Positions 55,700 to 64,000 of a DNA stretch of 64,000 nucleotides are shown piece by piece. Under the pieces are notes generated by a model. That model saw nothing but the letters and a program-made list of their open reading frames with translations. It did no database searches and was not told where the DNA came from. Within the stretch, counting starts at the first letter, position 1; the number at the start of each line of letters is the position of its first letter. Both the position numbers and the translations under genes were made by a program. This DNA is from Acidobacteriota bacterium. GTDB taxonomy: Bacteria > Acidobacteriota > Blastocatellia > Pyrinomonadales > Pyrinomonadaceae. Where the stretch lies: contig RFGC01000043.1 in NCBI GenBank assembly GCA_003697135.1, positions 1-64,000 of the forward strand. The letters run 5' to 3'.

Positions 55700-56389
55700 T
55701 CATACTCTCAAAGATTTTAGAGCTTTTGTGTCACTGATTATCTTACCGTCGTGTAGTTTGATCTGCCGATCTGCATGTTTTGCAAGCTCTTGATCGTGAG
55801 TTACCAAAACAAGAGTAGTTTGGTTTTTCGAGTGAAGTTTCATCATCAGTTCGAGCACATGTGCTCCGTTGCGCGAGTCGAGATTACCTGTAGGCTCATC
55901 GGCAAGCAGTATTTTGGGTTGATTTGCGAATGCACGAGCAATTGCAACTCGCTGCTGCTCACCGCCAGAAAGCTCAGAAGGATAATGATGGGCGCGATTT
56001 GTTAAGTCAACATCTGCCAAAAGTTTCCAGGCTCTTTCTTTTGCATCTTTGATGTTGCGGATTTCCATGGGAATCAAAACATTCTCGAAAGCTGTTAAGG
56101 AAGGGATCAGGTGAAAAGATTGAAAAATAATGCCGATTTTTTCCCCACGCAATTCAGCAAGTTCATCTTCACTCATCTTTGTTATTTCTTCGCCGTCAAT
56201 TTTGATTTCCCCGTCGGTTGGCAAGTCCAAGCCTGCTATCAAGCTAAGTAGTGTTGATTTTCCGCTTCCCGACGCGCCTGTTATCGCAACGAATTCACCA
56301 CTTGGGATTTCAAGAGAGATGCGGTCAAGAATCTTCAACTCCTCACTGCCTGAACGAACAACTTTGCTTACGTTTTTCAGTTCTATCAT
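55700..56389 (-). CDS. ABC transporter ATP-binding protein, LolD/YbbA-like
   Basis: It has 229 residues with Walker A GASGSGKST, signature LSGGEQQRVAIARAFANQP (core LSGGEQQRVAIAR), Walker B ILLADEPTGNLDS and the H-loop VTHD. This is the MacB/LolD/YbbA class of ATPase that serves FtsX-fold permeases without a transport channel through the membrane. The following permease and the divergent esterase point to the YbbA subtype rather than LolD. No clear ribosome site precedes the ATG. Confidence 0.9.
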   Translation of the reverse strand: MIELKNVSKVVRSGSEELKILDRISLEIPSGEFVAITGASGSGKSTLLSLIAGLDLPTDGEIKIDGEEITKMSEDELAELRGEKIGIIFQSFHLIPSLTAFENVLIPMEIRNIKDAKERAWKLLADVDLTNRAHHYPSELSGGEQQRVAIARAFANQPKILLADEPTGNLDSRNGAHVLELMMKLHSKNQTTLVLVTHDQELAKHADRQIKLHDGKIISDTKALKSLRV

Positions 56390-56461
56390 TCAAGTTCTAT
56401 ATTATCAACTATCAGGACTCAACAAAACAGATGAAAACGGCATCAAATTTGTGTTTGGGAT

Positions 56462-57181
56462 ATGTATCAGAATTTTGTGAGGTTTTTGTCGCTTATTTTT
56501 GCACTTGTATTTTTCGCAGGATGCGAGAAAGGGTTTGATAATCGAAAAGAGAGAAAGAAACCTTCATCTGAGGTTATTAAACAGGAAAAAAGTAAAAAGC
56601 CTAAGATTATTGCCTTCGGTGATAGTCTAACTGTAGGATTCGGTCTTAGCGAAAAGGAGTCTTATCCTTACTTGCTTCAACAAAGATTGAATGCAGAAGG
56701 CTACGATTATGAAGTTATCAATGCTGGTATTTCGGGCGATACAACGCAAGGTGGGCTTGAACGAATTGATTGGTCGCTTGATCAGGAAAATGTTGAGATT
56801 TTAATTTTGGCTTTGGGAGGAAACGATTTGCTGCGCGGGATACCGCCTTCACAAACAAAGCGAAACCTTGCACAAATTATCGAACGAGCAAAAAGCAAAA
56901 ACATTAAAGTTTTGCTATGTGGTATGTTGGCACCACCTACGATGGGCAGGGAATACCAACGCGACTTTAACACTCTTTTCCCTGATCTGGCGGATAAATA
57001 CAATGTTGCGTTTATGCCGTTTTTGCTTGAAGGAGTAGCTTTGAAAAAAGAATTAAATCAAGCAGATGGAATCCACCCGAACGCTGAAGGCATGAAAGTA
57101 GTAGCGGAGAACGTCTATCAAGCTCTTAAGCCTTTGCTGAGCAAATCTAATGAACAAGCCGAAAGTAGAATGCAGAAGTAA
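56462..57181 (+). CDS. SGNH-family lipoprotein esterase / lysophospholipase, TesA-like
   Basis: A lipoprotein signal ends VFFAGC at residues about 15-20. The SGNH hydrolase blocks are complete: block [12 protein letters not shown], block II Gly in NAGISGDTT, block [12 protein letters not shown], and block [11 protein letters not shown]. coli TesA is a soluble periplasmic thioesterase/lysophospholipase; here a charged linker joins the domain to a lipid anchor. It has 239 residues. It is divergent from the YbbA-like gene with a 72-bp gap, the same neighbourhood as in proteobacteria. Confidence 0.9.
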   Translation: MYQNFVRFLSLIFALVFFAGCEKGFDNRKERKKPSSEVIKQEKSKKPKIIAFGDSLTVGFGLSEKESYPYLLQQRLNAEGYDYEVINAGISGDTTQGGLERIDWSLDQENVEILILALGGNDLLRGIPPSQTKRNLAQIIERAKSKNIKVLLCGMLAPPTMGREYQRDFNTLFPDLADKYNVAFMPFLLEGVALKKELNQADGIHPNAEGMKVVAENVYQALKPLLSKSNEQAESRMQK

Positions 57182-57257
57182 AATTCGCAAATTGCTCATA
57201 ATTTCTCAGCTTGAAGTGGATTTGCAAACCAATTCAGAAAGACTAAACTATTGCTTT

Positions 57258-58817
57258 ATGAAACCGCAACAGAAATCCACAAAGCTTGAGCTTTTGAAAG
57301 AGAAAAATTTGCTTGCTGAAAAAGGCGGCGGTGAAGAAAAGCTGGCAAAACAGCGTTCTTCCGGTAAAATGACCGCACGCGAGAGAATCAATTTTCTTCT
57401 CGATGAAGGCACTTTTGAAGAGTTCGATAAATTCGTTGTTCACCGCTCGAGCGATTTTGGATTAGATAAGCAGAAGTATCTGGGTGATGGTGTTGTTACG
57501 GGACATGGACTGATTGACGGACGTCAAGTTTTTGTGTTTGCACAAGATTTCACGGTTTTCGGTGGGTCTTTGTCGGAAGCTCATGCGCGAAAGATTGTCA
57601 AAATAATGGATTTAGCGATGAAAGTTGGCGCTCCAATCATCGGATTAAACGATTCCGGCGGTGCTAGAATCCAAGAAGGTGTCGTTTCTTTGGCGGGATA
57701 TGCCGATATTTTCTTGCGAAATACTCTTGCAAGCGGTGTAGTTCCGCAAATTTCTTGCATCATGGGACCTTGTGCGGGCGGAGCTGTTTATTCACCAGCG
57801 ATTACTGATTTCAACATTATGGTTAAGAACACTTCCTATATGTTCATAACGGGTCCCGATGTTATCAAAACCGTAACTCATGAAGAGGTAACCAAAGAAG
57901 AACTAGGCGGAGCGATGACGCATAACACAAAGTCTGGTGTTGCCCATTTTGCCGCTGAATCCGATGAACACGCTTTGAGAATTGTTCGAGAGTTGATTTC
58001 GTTCATTCCTTCAAACAACATGGAAAATCCGCCGTTTGTGCCGACTAACGATCCGCACAACAGAACCGATGAGAAACTAAACCACGTCGTGCCTGAAGAA
58101 CCTACTCAACCTTATGACATCAGAGACATAATTCACTCCGTAGTTGATGATCATTACTTTTTTGAGATTCAAGAGCATTTCGCTCCGAACATTGTTATTG
58201 GATTTGCAAGGCTTGGTGGATTTTCTGTTGGGATAGTTGCTAATCAGCCAGCTTATTTGGCGGGAGTTTTGGATATTGATGCGTCGGTGAAAGCGGCGCG
58301 TTTTGTTCGTTTTTGCGATTGTTTCAACATACCGCTTGTTACGTTTGAAGACGTCCCGGGATTTTTGCCGGGCGTCAATCAAGAGCACTTCGGTATTATC
58401 AGGCATGGAGCGAAATTGATATATGCCTATGCTGAAGCCACTGTTCCGAAAGTAACTGTCATTACACGAAAAGCCTACGGCGGTGCTTATTGTGTTATGG
58501 CGTCCAAACACTTAAGAACAGATGTGAATTTTGCTTATCCGACTGCAGAAATTGCAGTTATGGGAGCTGAAGGAGCTGTGAATCTGCTTTATCGAAAAGA
58601 ATTAGCCGAAGCAGAAAATCCAGAAGAAAAGAGGCAAAGCTTGATAAAGCTTTTCAATGAGAAGTTTGCAAATCCATACGTTGCCGCTGAGTATGGTTTC
58701 ATTGACGAAGTTATTGAGCCTGCACAAACTCGTCCTAAATTGATAAAGGCTCTACAGCTACTGCAAAACAAAAGGGATACAAATCCGCCAAAGAAACATG
58801 GCAACATACCGCTTTGA
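57258..58817 (+). CDS. pccB: Acyl-CoA carboxylase beta (carboxyltransferase) subunit, propionyl-CoA type
   Basis: This carboxyltransferase moves CO2 from biotin to propionyl-CoA or a related acyl-CoA. The family features are [76 protein letters not shown] (core [10 protein letters not shown]) and [10 protein letters not shown]. The Asp of [16 protein letters not shown] in the PccB acyl pocket is the position that favours propionyl-CoA. I chose ATG 57258 (519 residues, the usual length) over in-frame starts inside the preceding gene. The biotin carboxylase subunit is not in the window. Confidence 0.92.
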   Translation: MKPQQKSTKLELLKEKNLLAEKGGGEEKLAKQRSSGKMTARERINFLLDEGTFEEFDKFVVHRSSDFGLDKQKYLGDGVVTGHGLIDGRQVFVFAQDFTVFGGSLSEAHARKIVKIMDLAMKVGAPIIGLNDSGGARIQEGVVSLAGYADIFLRNTLASGVVPQISCIMGPCAGGAVYSPAITDFNIMVKNTSYMFITGPDVIKTVTHEEVTKEELGGAMTHNTKSGVAHFAAESDEHALRIVRELISFIPSNNMENPPFVPTNDPHNRTDEKLNHVVPEEPTQPYDIRDIIHSVVDDHYFFEIQEHFAPNIVIGFARLGGFSVGIVANQPAYLAGVLDIDASVKAARFVRFCDCFNIPLVTFEDVPGFLPGVNQEHFGIIRHGAKLIYAYAEATVPKVTVITRKAYGGAYCVMASKHLRTDVNFAYPTAEIAVMGAEGAVNLLYRKELAEAENPEEKRQSLIKLFNEKFANPYVAAEYGFIDEVIEPAQTRPKLIKALQLLQNKRDTNPPKKHGNIPL

Positions 58818-58863
58818 TGGTAAGGTTTGCTATCAAACTCGGATTCTGCAAGGTTTAGGTGGC

Positions 58864-58891
58864 TTGACCTTTTCGAGAAGAGTTATAGAAT
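58864..58891 (+). promoter_or_regulatory. Candidate sigma-70 promoter of the APC permease gene
   Basis: TTGACC (58864-58869) and TAGAAT (58886-58891) are 16 bp apart. The predicted RNA starts near 58898 and carries a ~73-nt leader with the hairpin at 58935-58963. Confidence 0.55.
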
Positions 58892-58934
58892 CTAATTTTG
58901 AGTTTTGATCGCTTTTAGTTTGTGAATCATTGAA

Positions 58935-58963
58935 AGACCTTTTGAGGCTTTCTCAAAAGGTCT
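58935..58963 (+). promoter_or_regulatory. Perfect hairpin enclosing the Shine-Dalgarno of the permease gene
   Basis: AGACCTTTTGAG (58935-58946) and CTCAAAAGGTCT (58952-58963) form a perfect 12-bp stem with a 5-nt loop, 7 nt before the ATG at 58971. The only ribosome site, AAAAGG at 58955-58960, lies wholly in the 3' arm, paired with CCTTTT. No T-run follows, so it is not a standard terminator. Control of translation by opening of the stem is inferred. Confidence 0.6.
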
Positions 58964-58970
58964 CTGACTT

Positions 58971-60974
58971 ATGAAGTCATCTCATAATACAATTAGAGAT
59001 TGGTTTTTAGCTGAGTCATTCAAAACCGAAGTCCCGCAAAGCAAGGAAAAAGCCGACGAGCATAAAAAGCATCCATGGTGGAAAGTAATGTGTCTAACCG
59101 GGGTTGATTATTTTTCAACTCTGGGTTATCAGCCAGGAATAGCGTTTCTAGCGGCAGGTGTTCTCTCACCGATAGCAACGCTATTTTTGGTTTTAATTAC
59201 GCTTTTTGGAGCATTGCCGGTTTATAGACGCGTAGCCCTTGAGTCTCCTCATGGAGAAGGCTCAATTGCGATGCTTCGCGAGCTTTTTTCGCGTTGGCGA
59301 GCAAAGCTAGTTATTTTGATACTTTTGGGATTCGTAGCAACAGACTTTGTAATTACTATAACTCTCTCAGCGGCTGACGCTACGGCGCACATACTTGAAA
59401 ATCCTTTCGTTCGTGGCAATTTGTCGTTTTTGGAACACCCTATTTTGATGACTTTGGCATTGATAGCTATCTTGGGAGCAATTTTTCTCAAGGGCTTCCG
59501 AGAAGTTATTAACATAGCAGTTTTTTTGGTTGCCAGCTACTTGCTTTTGAATTTGATAATTGTATCTGTAGGACTTTACGAGGTTTTCACGCATCCAGAA
59601 CTTCTCGATAATTGGCAAAATGCGGTTTACAACTATCGTGGAGCTGATGGCAATTGGCTCTTCATAATAGCCATAGCGTTGATATATTTTCCGAAACTCG
59701 CACTTGGACTCTCAGGATTTGAAACGGGCGTTGCTGTAATGCCACTTGTAAAAAATCCGCGTGTTGAAAACACTCGAAAATTGCTCCTATCAGCGGCTCT
59801 AATAATGAGCTTCATGTTGATTTGTAGTAGCTTGGTCACTACTATTTTGATTGAACCGCATGAATTCTGCCCGCAAATAGACTGCAAAAATACAGCTCAG
59901 CTTGAAGAATTTCCTTCTTATTGCTCCTGCACCCCACAGGAAATTCAAGAGGGCGTTGTAAAGGAGAAAGGAAGTGCGAATGGTAGAGCTTTGGCCTTTA
60001 TAGCTCACAGATACCTAGGAGATATTTTCGGCACTGCTTACGACATAATAACGATTCTGATTTTGTGGTTTGCTGGTGCGTCTGCTATGGCGGGACTTTT
60101 GAATCTTGTTCCAAGATATTTGCCGCGATACGGAATGGCGCCTGAGTGGGCGCGAGCGATTCGCCCCCTGACACTTGTTTTCACCGGCATTTGTTTCATT
60201 ATCACCATAATTTTCGAGGCCGATGTTGATGCTCAAGGGGCCGCTTATGCAACTGGCGTGCTGGTATTGATTTCTTCCGCCACTGTCGCTGTTACTATTT
60301 CATCATGGCGGCAGAAAAATCGCTCACGCTGGGTTTATCTGATTATCACAATCATTTTTGCTTACACCACAATTGCGAACATAATTGAAAGACCTGACGG
60401 TATCAAAATTGCTTCGTTTTTCATTCTCACAATTGTTGTTTCGTCCTTTGTTTCAAGAGCCGTGCGATCTTTGGAAATCAGAATAGACCAGATTGAGCTA
60501 GACGAAAACGCTCAGCGATTCATTGATGATCTCAAGGAGAACGATATTCGCATAGTTGCAAATCGTCGTGAAGTAGGCGACGTTTCGGAATACCGCTACA
60601 AAGAACACGAAAAACGAATTGATAACCATATACCTTCAAGCGATCCAATTCTGTTTTATGAAGTTGACGTTGGCGATGCTTCGGAGTTTAAGGGCAAGCT
60701 CAAAATCAAAGGAGTGGAAATTGACGGTTATAGAGTTTTGAGAACCGAAGCCCCTTCCGTCCCGAATGCGATTGCTGCATTTCTGCTTTATTTGAGAGAC
60801 AAAACTGGCAAAATACCGCATGTTTATTTCGGTTGGAGCGAAGGAAATCCTGTTGTTTATCTTTTGAGGTTTGTTCTTTTCGGTGAAGGCGATACTGCAC
60901 CAGTGACCAGAGAAATTTTAAGGCAAGCCGAACCTGATCCTGAAAGGCGCCCAAATGTCCATGTAGGCGGTTAA
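58971..60974 (+). CDS. APC-family amino acid permease with large cytoplasmic C-terminal domain
   Basis: The 667-residue protein begins with a basic cytoplasmic segment, then [20 protein letters not shown] (TM1 region), about 11-12 hydrophobic segments in total, and a luminal loop with four close Cys (residues about 303-325). Helix 6 region [16 protein letters not shown] is typical of the amino acid-polyamine-organocation superfamily. The last ~160 residues are a soluble alpha/beta domain. The substrate cannot be named. Its translation start is tied up in a hairpin. Confidence 0.82.
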   Translation: MKSSHNTIRDWFLAESFKTEVPQSKEKADEHKKHPWWKVMCLTGVDYFSTLGYQPGIAFLAAGVLSPIATLFLVLITLFGALPVYRRVALESPHGEGSIAMLRELFSRWRAKLVILILLGFVATDFVITITLSAADATAHILENPFVRGNLSFLEHPILMTLALIAILGAIFLKGFREVINIAVFLVASYLLLNLIIVSVGLYEVFTHPELLDNWQNAVYNYRGADGNWLFIIAIALIYFPKLALGLSGFETGVAVMPLVKNPRVENTRKLLLSAALIMSFMLICSSLVTTILIEPHEFCPQIDCKNTAQLEEFPSYCSCTPQEIQEGVVKEKGSANGRALAFIAHRYLGDIFGTAYDIITILILWFAGASAMAGLLNLVPRYLPRYGMAPEWARAIRPLTLVFTGICFIITIIFEADVDAQGAAYATGVLVLISSATVAVTISSWRQKNRSRWVYLIITIIFAYTTIANIIERPDGIKIASFFILTIVVSSFVSRAVRSLEIRIDQIELDENAQRFIDDLKENDIRIVANRREVGDVSEYRYKEHEKRIDNHIPSSDPILFYEVDVGDASEFKGKLKIKGVEIDGYRVLRTEAPSVPNAIAAFLLYLRDKTGKIPHVYFGWSEGNPVVYLLRFVLFGEGDTAPVTREILRQAEPDPERRPNVHVGG

Positions 60975-61056
60975 TCGAACAAATCTGAAGTAAAGCTTGC
61001 TGAAAACTTTTGTTTTTCAAGGTTTTAGATTGCATCAATTCGGTCGGAGGGTGACT

Positions 61057-62088
61057 ATGAAAGTTGCGATGCTTGCTCCGATTTCCTGGAGGGTTCCACC
61101 GCGACATTACGGCCCTTGGGAACGAGTGGTTTCGCTTTTGACAGAAGGACTCGTTGAAAAAGGCGTAGATGTTACTTTGTTTGCTACGGCTGACTCCATC
61201 ACAAAGGCAAAGTTAATAGGAGTTTGCCCGAGACCTTACTCAGAAGACTTGAGCTTAGATGTAAAGGTTTGGGAATGTTTGCATATCTCTGAGGTTTTTG
61301 AAAGGGCTGATGAATTCGATTTGATACATAATCATTTTGATTTCTTACCGCTTTCATATAGCAAACTCGTCAAAACTCCCGTAGTTACTACAATCCATGG
61401 TTTCTCTTCAGAGCGGATTCTACCAGTTTACAAAAAATACAACAAGCATGTTTATTACGTTGCAATAAGCGAGGCTGACAAAAGCCCTGAATTAGATTAC
61501 ATTGCAACGATTCATCACGGGATAGACTTAAAGGAATTTTCCTTGAATGAAAGTCATGGTGACTATTTGCTTTTTTTTGGGAGAATTCATCATGAGAAGG
61601 GAACTGCTGAAGCTATAGAAGTTGCACGGAAGACAGGTTTGAGGCTCATAATAGCTGGTATTATCCAAGATGAAAAATACTTTAGGGAGAAGGTTTTACC
61701 TTTTGTTGACGGTAAACAAATCGAATATGTTGGTTCTGTCGGACCGGAAAAGCGAAATGTGCTTCTTGGAAATGCTAAAGCATTGCTTCATGTAATAAAT
61801 TTTGAAGAGCCGTTCGGGCTAAGTTTAATAGAGGCTATGGCTTGTGGGACGCCAGTAATAGCCACCAAAAGAGGTTCTATTCCTGAGATCATCATTCATG
61901 GAGAAACTGGTTTTATCGTTGAGAATTTGCAAGAGGCTGCGGAAGCTATTGGGAGCATAGAAAGATTGGACCGCAAGAAAATTCGCGATCATGTAGAAAA
62001 AAATTTCAGTGTTGAGAAAATGGTTAATAGATACATTGAAGTTTACAAGGAGGTGATTGGGTATGCAAGAAGTTTCTCCGAAGTATGA
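61057..62088 (+). CDS. Glycosyltransferase family 4
   Basis: ATG 61057 has a strong GGAGG site, so a start at 60997 is rejected. The 343 residues show the GT-B fold. The N-terminal acceptor domain has SWRVPPRHYGPWERVVSLL, where the HYGPWE segment replaces the usual GG-loop. The donor domain has FFGRIHHEKGTAEAIEVAR and the EX7E motif with E251 and E259 in EEPFGLSLIEAMACG. Acceptor and sugar are unknown. The next gene, whose start lies 26 nt inside this one, suggests a mannose link. Confidence 0.88.
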   Translation: MKVAMLAPISWRVPPRHYGPWERVVSLLTEGLVEKGVDVTLFATADSITKAKLIGVCPRPYSEDLSLDVKVWECLHISEVFERADEFDLIHNHFDFLPLSYSKLVKTPVVTTIHGFSSERILPVYKKYNKHVYYVAISEADKSPELDYIATIHHGIDLKEFSLNESHGDYLLFFGRIHHEKGTAEAIEVARKTGLRLIIAGIIQDEKYFREKVLPFVDGKQIEYVGSVGPEKRNVLLGNAKALLHVINFEEPFGLSLIEAMACGTPVIATKRGSIPEIIIHGETGFIVENLQEAAEAIGSIERLDRKKIRDHVEKNFSVEKMVNRYIEVYKEVIGYARSFSEV

Positions 62089-62419
62089 TGAAAGACCTTG
62101 GGGAAGTTTTACGGTTTTGGATGAAGGCGATGGCTACAAGGTTAAAAGAATAGAGGTTCTTCCGAACAAGCGTTTGAGCTATCAGAAACATTCGAGACGC
62201 TCTGAGCATTGGTTTATTGTTGCCGGCAAAGCACTGGTGACGTTAGATGGAAAAGAGTATCTGCTTGAAACAGGTCAAGCGATTGACATTCCGCTTGGCT
62301 CAGCACATCGCGTTGAAAATCCATCTTCTGAGAAGCTGATCTTCATAGAAGTTCAACGCGGTGACTATTTAGGTGAAGATGATATAGTTCGTCTTCAAGA
62401 CGATTATGGAAGAGCTTGA
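62063..62419 (+). CDS. Mannose-6-phosphate isomerase-type cupin (stand-alone ManC C-terminal domain)
   Basis: The 118-residue cupin carries the type II phosphomannose isomerase signature: ERPWGSFTVLDEGDGYKVKRI, LSYQKHSRRSEHWFIVAGKA, QAIDIPLGSAHRVENP and VQRGDYLGEDDIVR. In ManC/AlgA this module is fused to a GDP-mannose pyrophosphorylase; here it is alone. The ATG at 62063 has a full AAGGAGGTGAT site located inside the upstream glycosyltransferase gene. It overlaps that gene by 26 nt and the next one by 14 nt. Confidence 0.92.
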   Translation: MQEVSPKYDERPWGSFTVLDEGDGYKVKRIEVLPNKRLSYQKHSRRSEHWFIVAGKALVTLDGKEYLLETGQAIDIPLGSAHRVENPSSEKLIFIEVQRGDYLGEDDIVRLQDDYGRA

Positions 62420-63680
62420 AAAAACAAAGGCGAATCCAAGTAGAAATTTTCGGCTTGGCTTGAATTACTGGCCTGCCAGCAAAGCAATGTATTGGTGGAA
62501 GTTTTTTGATCCAGAGGAAGTGCAGGCAGATTTTCACCGCATAAGCCAAGCCGGTTTCGACAGCGTCAGAATATTCCTGCTTTGGGAGGATTTTCAACCT
62601 ACTCCAACAGAAGTATCAACAAAAGCTCTGAAAAATCTACTCGAAGTTGCGGACATAGCTTTTGCGAATGGCCTTCAGCTAGTAGTAACCTTCTTCACGG
62701 GTCACATGAGCGGTGTTAATTGGATTCCCAGATGGGCGCTAGAAGAAGGCATAGAAAGGCAGAGATTCCGAGTTTTCTCAAATGGGGAAATCATTCCTTC
62801 AGTGAGAATCAAAAACTGGTATGAAGATTCGGAGATTATAAAAGCTCAAGAGAAACTGATTTCGGAAGTTGTTTCAGTGTTGAGAGATCATAATGCGATT
62901 TGGGCTTGGGACTTGGGAAATGAAAATTCAAATTGCGTTATTCCGTCTTCAAGGGGACAAGCGACTAAATGGCTTGAGAAGATGGCAGAAGCAATTAGGA
63001 AATTCGATCAAAAGCCCGTAACGATAGGACTTCACGCCGAAGATTTGGAAGAAGATAGACTCTTAGGACCGAAGGAAGCTGCCAGCGTTTGTGATTTTCT
63101 GTGCATGCATGGTTATCCTATCTATTCAAAGTGGGTGCGAAGTCCGACGGATGCATTTTCGCTTCCCTTTTTAGGACTCATTACAAAGTGGCTTGGTGGC
63201 GGAAAGGATGTGCTTTTTGAAGAATTTGGCGTTCCGACAATTTCCGATAGTGTTCAGACAGTTTTTCCAATAATCAGGGAAGAAGAAGCGGCGGAGTTTG
63301 TGACTGAGGCGATGATGCTTCTTCATAAATGCGGATTCATCGGAGCGATGTTGTGGTGTTATAGCGATTATTCCGAAAATCTTTGGAATAAGCCGCCGTT
63401 TGATGAAGCTGTTCATGAAAGATACTTCGGATTGTGGAGTGTTTTGAAAAAGGAAAATAGGAGTTGGAAGCAGGCAAATTTATCAGAAAAGAAAGTAGTA
63501 GGAAAGGTTAGAGAATTTGCAGAGCTAGTTAGAGAAATTCCCGAAGGTGTAGAGGAGTTTTCAAAGGCTTTGGATTTTAGTAACTGGATTGATATTTCGC
63601 CCGAAGAGTTTTATTTGAATCCATTTGAGAATTTACAGAGACTTTACAGGAGATTTTTAAGAGTTTGTGAGTGTGATTGA
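62406..63680 (+). CDS. GH5-like (clan GH-A) glycoside hydrolase / cellulase-family protein
   Basis: The 424-residue protein has a TIM-barrel pattern typical of clan GH-A: GLNYWPASKAMYWW at the start, FDSVRIFLLWEDFQP on strand 2, the acid/base E173 in AWDLGNENSN, and the nucleophile glutamate E273 in LFEEFGVP. No signal peptide is seen, so it is probably cytoplasmic, unlike most cellulases. It overlaps the cupin gene by 14 nt. With the GT4 and mannose-isomerase cupin it could process an intracellular or lipid-linked oligosaccharide. That role is inferred. Confidence 0.83.
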   Translation: MEELEKTKANPSRNFRLGLNYWPASKAMYWWKFFDPEEVQADFHRISQAGFDSVRIFLLWEDFQPTPTEVSTKALKNLLEVADIAFANGLQLVVTFFTGHMSGVNWIPRWALEEGIERQRFRVFSNGEIIPSVRIKNWYEDSEIIKAQEKLISEVVSVLRDHNAIWAWDLGNENSNCVIPSSRGQATKWLEKMAEAIRKFDQKPVTIGLHAEDLEEDRLLGPKEAASVCDFLCMHGYPIYSKWVRSPTDAFSLPFLGLITKWLGGGKDVLFEEFGVPTISDSVQTVFPIIREEEAAEFVTEAMMLLHKCGFIGAMLWCYSDYSENLWNKPPFDEAVHERYFGLWSVLKKENRSWKQANLSEKKVVGKVREFAELVREIPEGVEEFSKALDFSNWIDISPEEFYLNPFENLQRLYRRFLRVCECD

Positions 63681-63684
63681 AAAG

Positions 63685-63745
63685 AGCTAGTATCTGAAAG
63701 TTTGTTGCTATAAAAATACTAGTTGTTTTCGTGTTTCTTTTTTGC
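63685..63745 (+). terminator. Weak candidate terminator after the GH5-like gene
   Basis: AGCTAGTAT (63685-63693) and ATACTAGTT (63716-63724) can pair (one G-U) around a 22-nt loop, followed by TTTTCGTGTTTCTTTTTT. The large loop makes it a poor hairpin. Confidence 0.3.
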
Positions 63746-63799
63746 TAAATTTTGTTATTCATACATTTTTCAAGTTCAACATTTTCTGGAGAAAAGAAG

Positions 63800-64000
63800 T
63801 TGGCGAAGGTTATCGAACAAACAGCGGAAAAGTATGGCATTGAAAATTGGGGAGCGGGCTATTTCAGCATAAATCGCAAGGGCAACTTGGTAGTTCATCC
63901 TTCAGAAGGTGATACGAGCGGGGCTGATGTTAAGGAGATAATAGACGATCTTAAAAGACGTGGTATCCATCCGCCCGTTTTGCTTCGTTTTCCCCAACTT
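63800..64000 (+). CDS. speA: Arginine decarboxylase, biosynthetic SpeA type (N-terminal fragment)
   Basis: The first 67 codons are visible; the gene runs off the window. The start is TTG 63800 with GGAG 8 nt upstream. EKYGIENWGAGYFSINRKGN, seen as NWGAGYFSINRKGNL, and PPVLLRFPQL are hallmarks of the N-terminus of PLP-dependent SpeA, which converts arginine to agmatine for polyamine synthesis. It lies 119 bp after the GH5-like gene, with a weak terminator between. Confidence 0.9.
   Translation, partial: MAKVIEQTAEKYGIENWGAGYFSINRKGNLVVHPSEGDTSGADVKEIIDDLKRRGIHPPVLLRFPQL

Overview
The window reads as chromosomal DNA of a bacterium, most likely a member of the Acidobacteriota, possibly a Blastocatellia-like line. 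This placement is an inference. It rests on the secreted VWA protein at 40418-41395 (the VWFA-related acidobacterial type), a PilX-like pilus protein, a bTHX ribosomal protein and a LysW-like zinc ribbon, together with moderately AT-leaning DNA. I saw no insertion sequence, prophage, CRISPR array, rRNA or tRNA gene. The content is a housekeeping chromosome with some unusual individual genes.

Layout: (1) 1-1347: the end of a secreted-type protein with a terminator, a small zinc-ribbon membrane protein on the minus strand, and thymidine kinase. (2) 1520-16860: one long plus-strand complex I operon, nuoA-B-C-D-E-F-(rpsTHX)-G-H-J-K-L-M-N plus a 158-residue unknown. It has a 42-codon bTHX gene between nuoF and nuoG, and nuoI is absent from its usual place. 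(3) 16920-23627: a minus-strand peptide ABC transporter operon (A-B-C-unknown-D-F), with a secreted repeat protein inserted between the permease and ATPase genes. (4) 23836-33742: lysS, a cyclic-nucleotide-type MscS channel, an Nramp relative, an HD hydrolase, a TMTC-like TPR glycosyltransferase, and a TonB-like/acyltransferase pair. (5) 33763-41395: an orphan CbbQ-type AAA ATPase, a SurA-like PPIase, Mfd, a Spy-like protein and the VWA protein.

(6) 41408-43638 is the most unusual segment. A LysW-like zinc ribbon, whose EDWGE-type tail is replaced by a long Asp/Tyr repeat, is divergent from a family A DNA polymerase homologue. That homologue has an intact DEDDy exonuclease but lacks key polymerase residues. 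(7) 43697-53069: DUF4112, a HEAT-cyclophilin fusion, a phytoene-desaturase-like oxidoreductase, a solitary giant PilX-like pilin with a strong promoter and a structured ~170-nt leader, a PP2C phosphatase and a cystathionine gamma-synthase-type enzyme. (8) 53130-58817: a YbbP/YbbA-type ABC system divergent from a TesA-like lipoprotein esterase, then acyl-CoA carboxylase beta. (9) 58971-64000: an APC permease whose Shine-Dalgarno lies in a perfect hairpin, a tightly overlapping GT4 / mannose-isomerase cupin / GH5-like cluster, and the start of arginine decarboxylase.

Many genes have clear AGGAGG-type ribosome sites. Three others (lysS, the TMTC-like gene, the HEAT-cyclophilin gene) have a -10-like box 6-7 nt before ATG and no ribosome site, which suggests leaderless transcripts.
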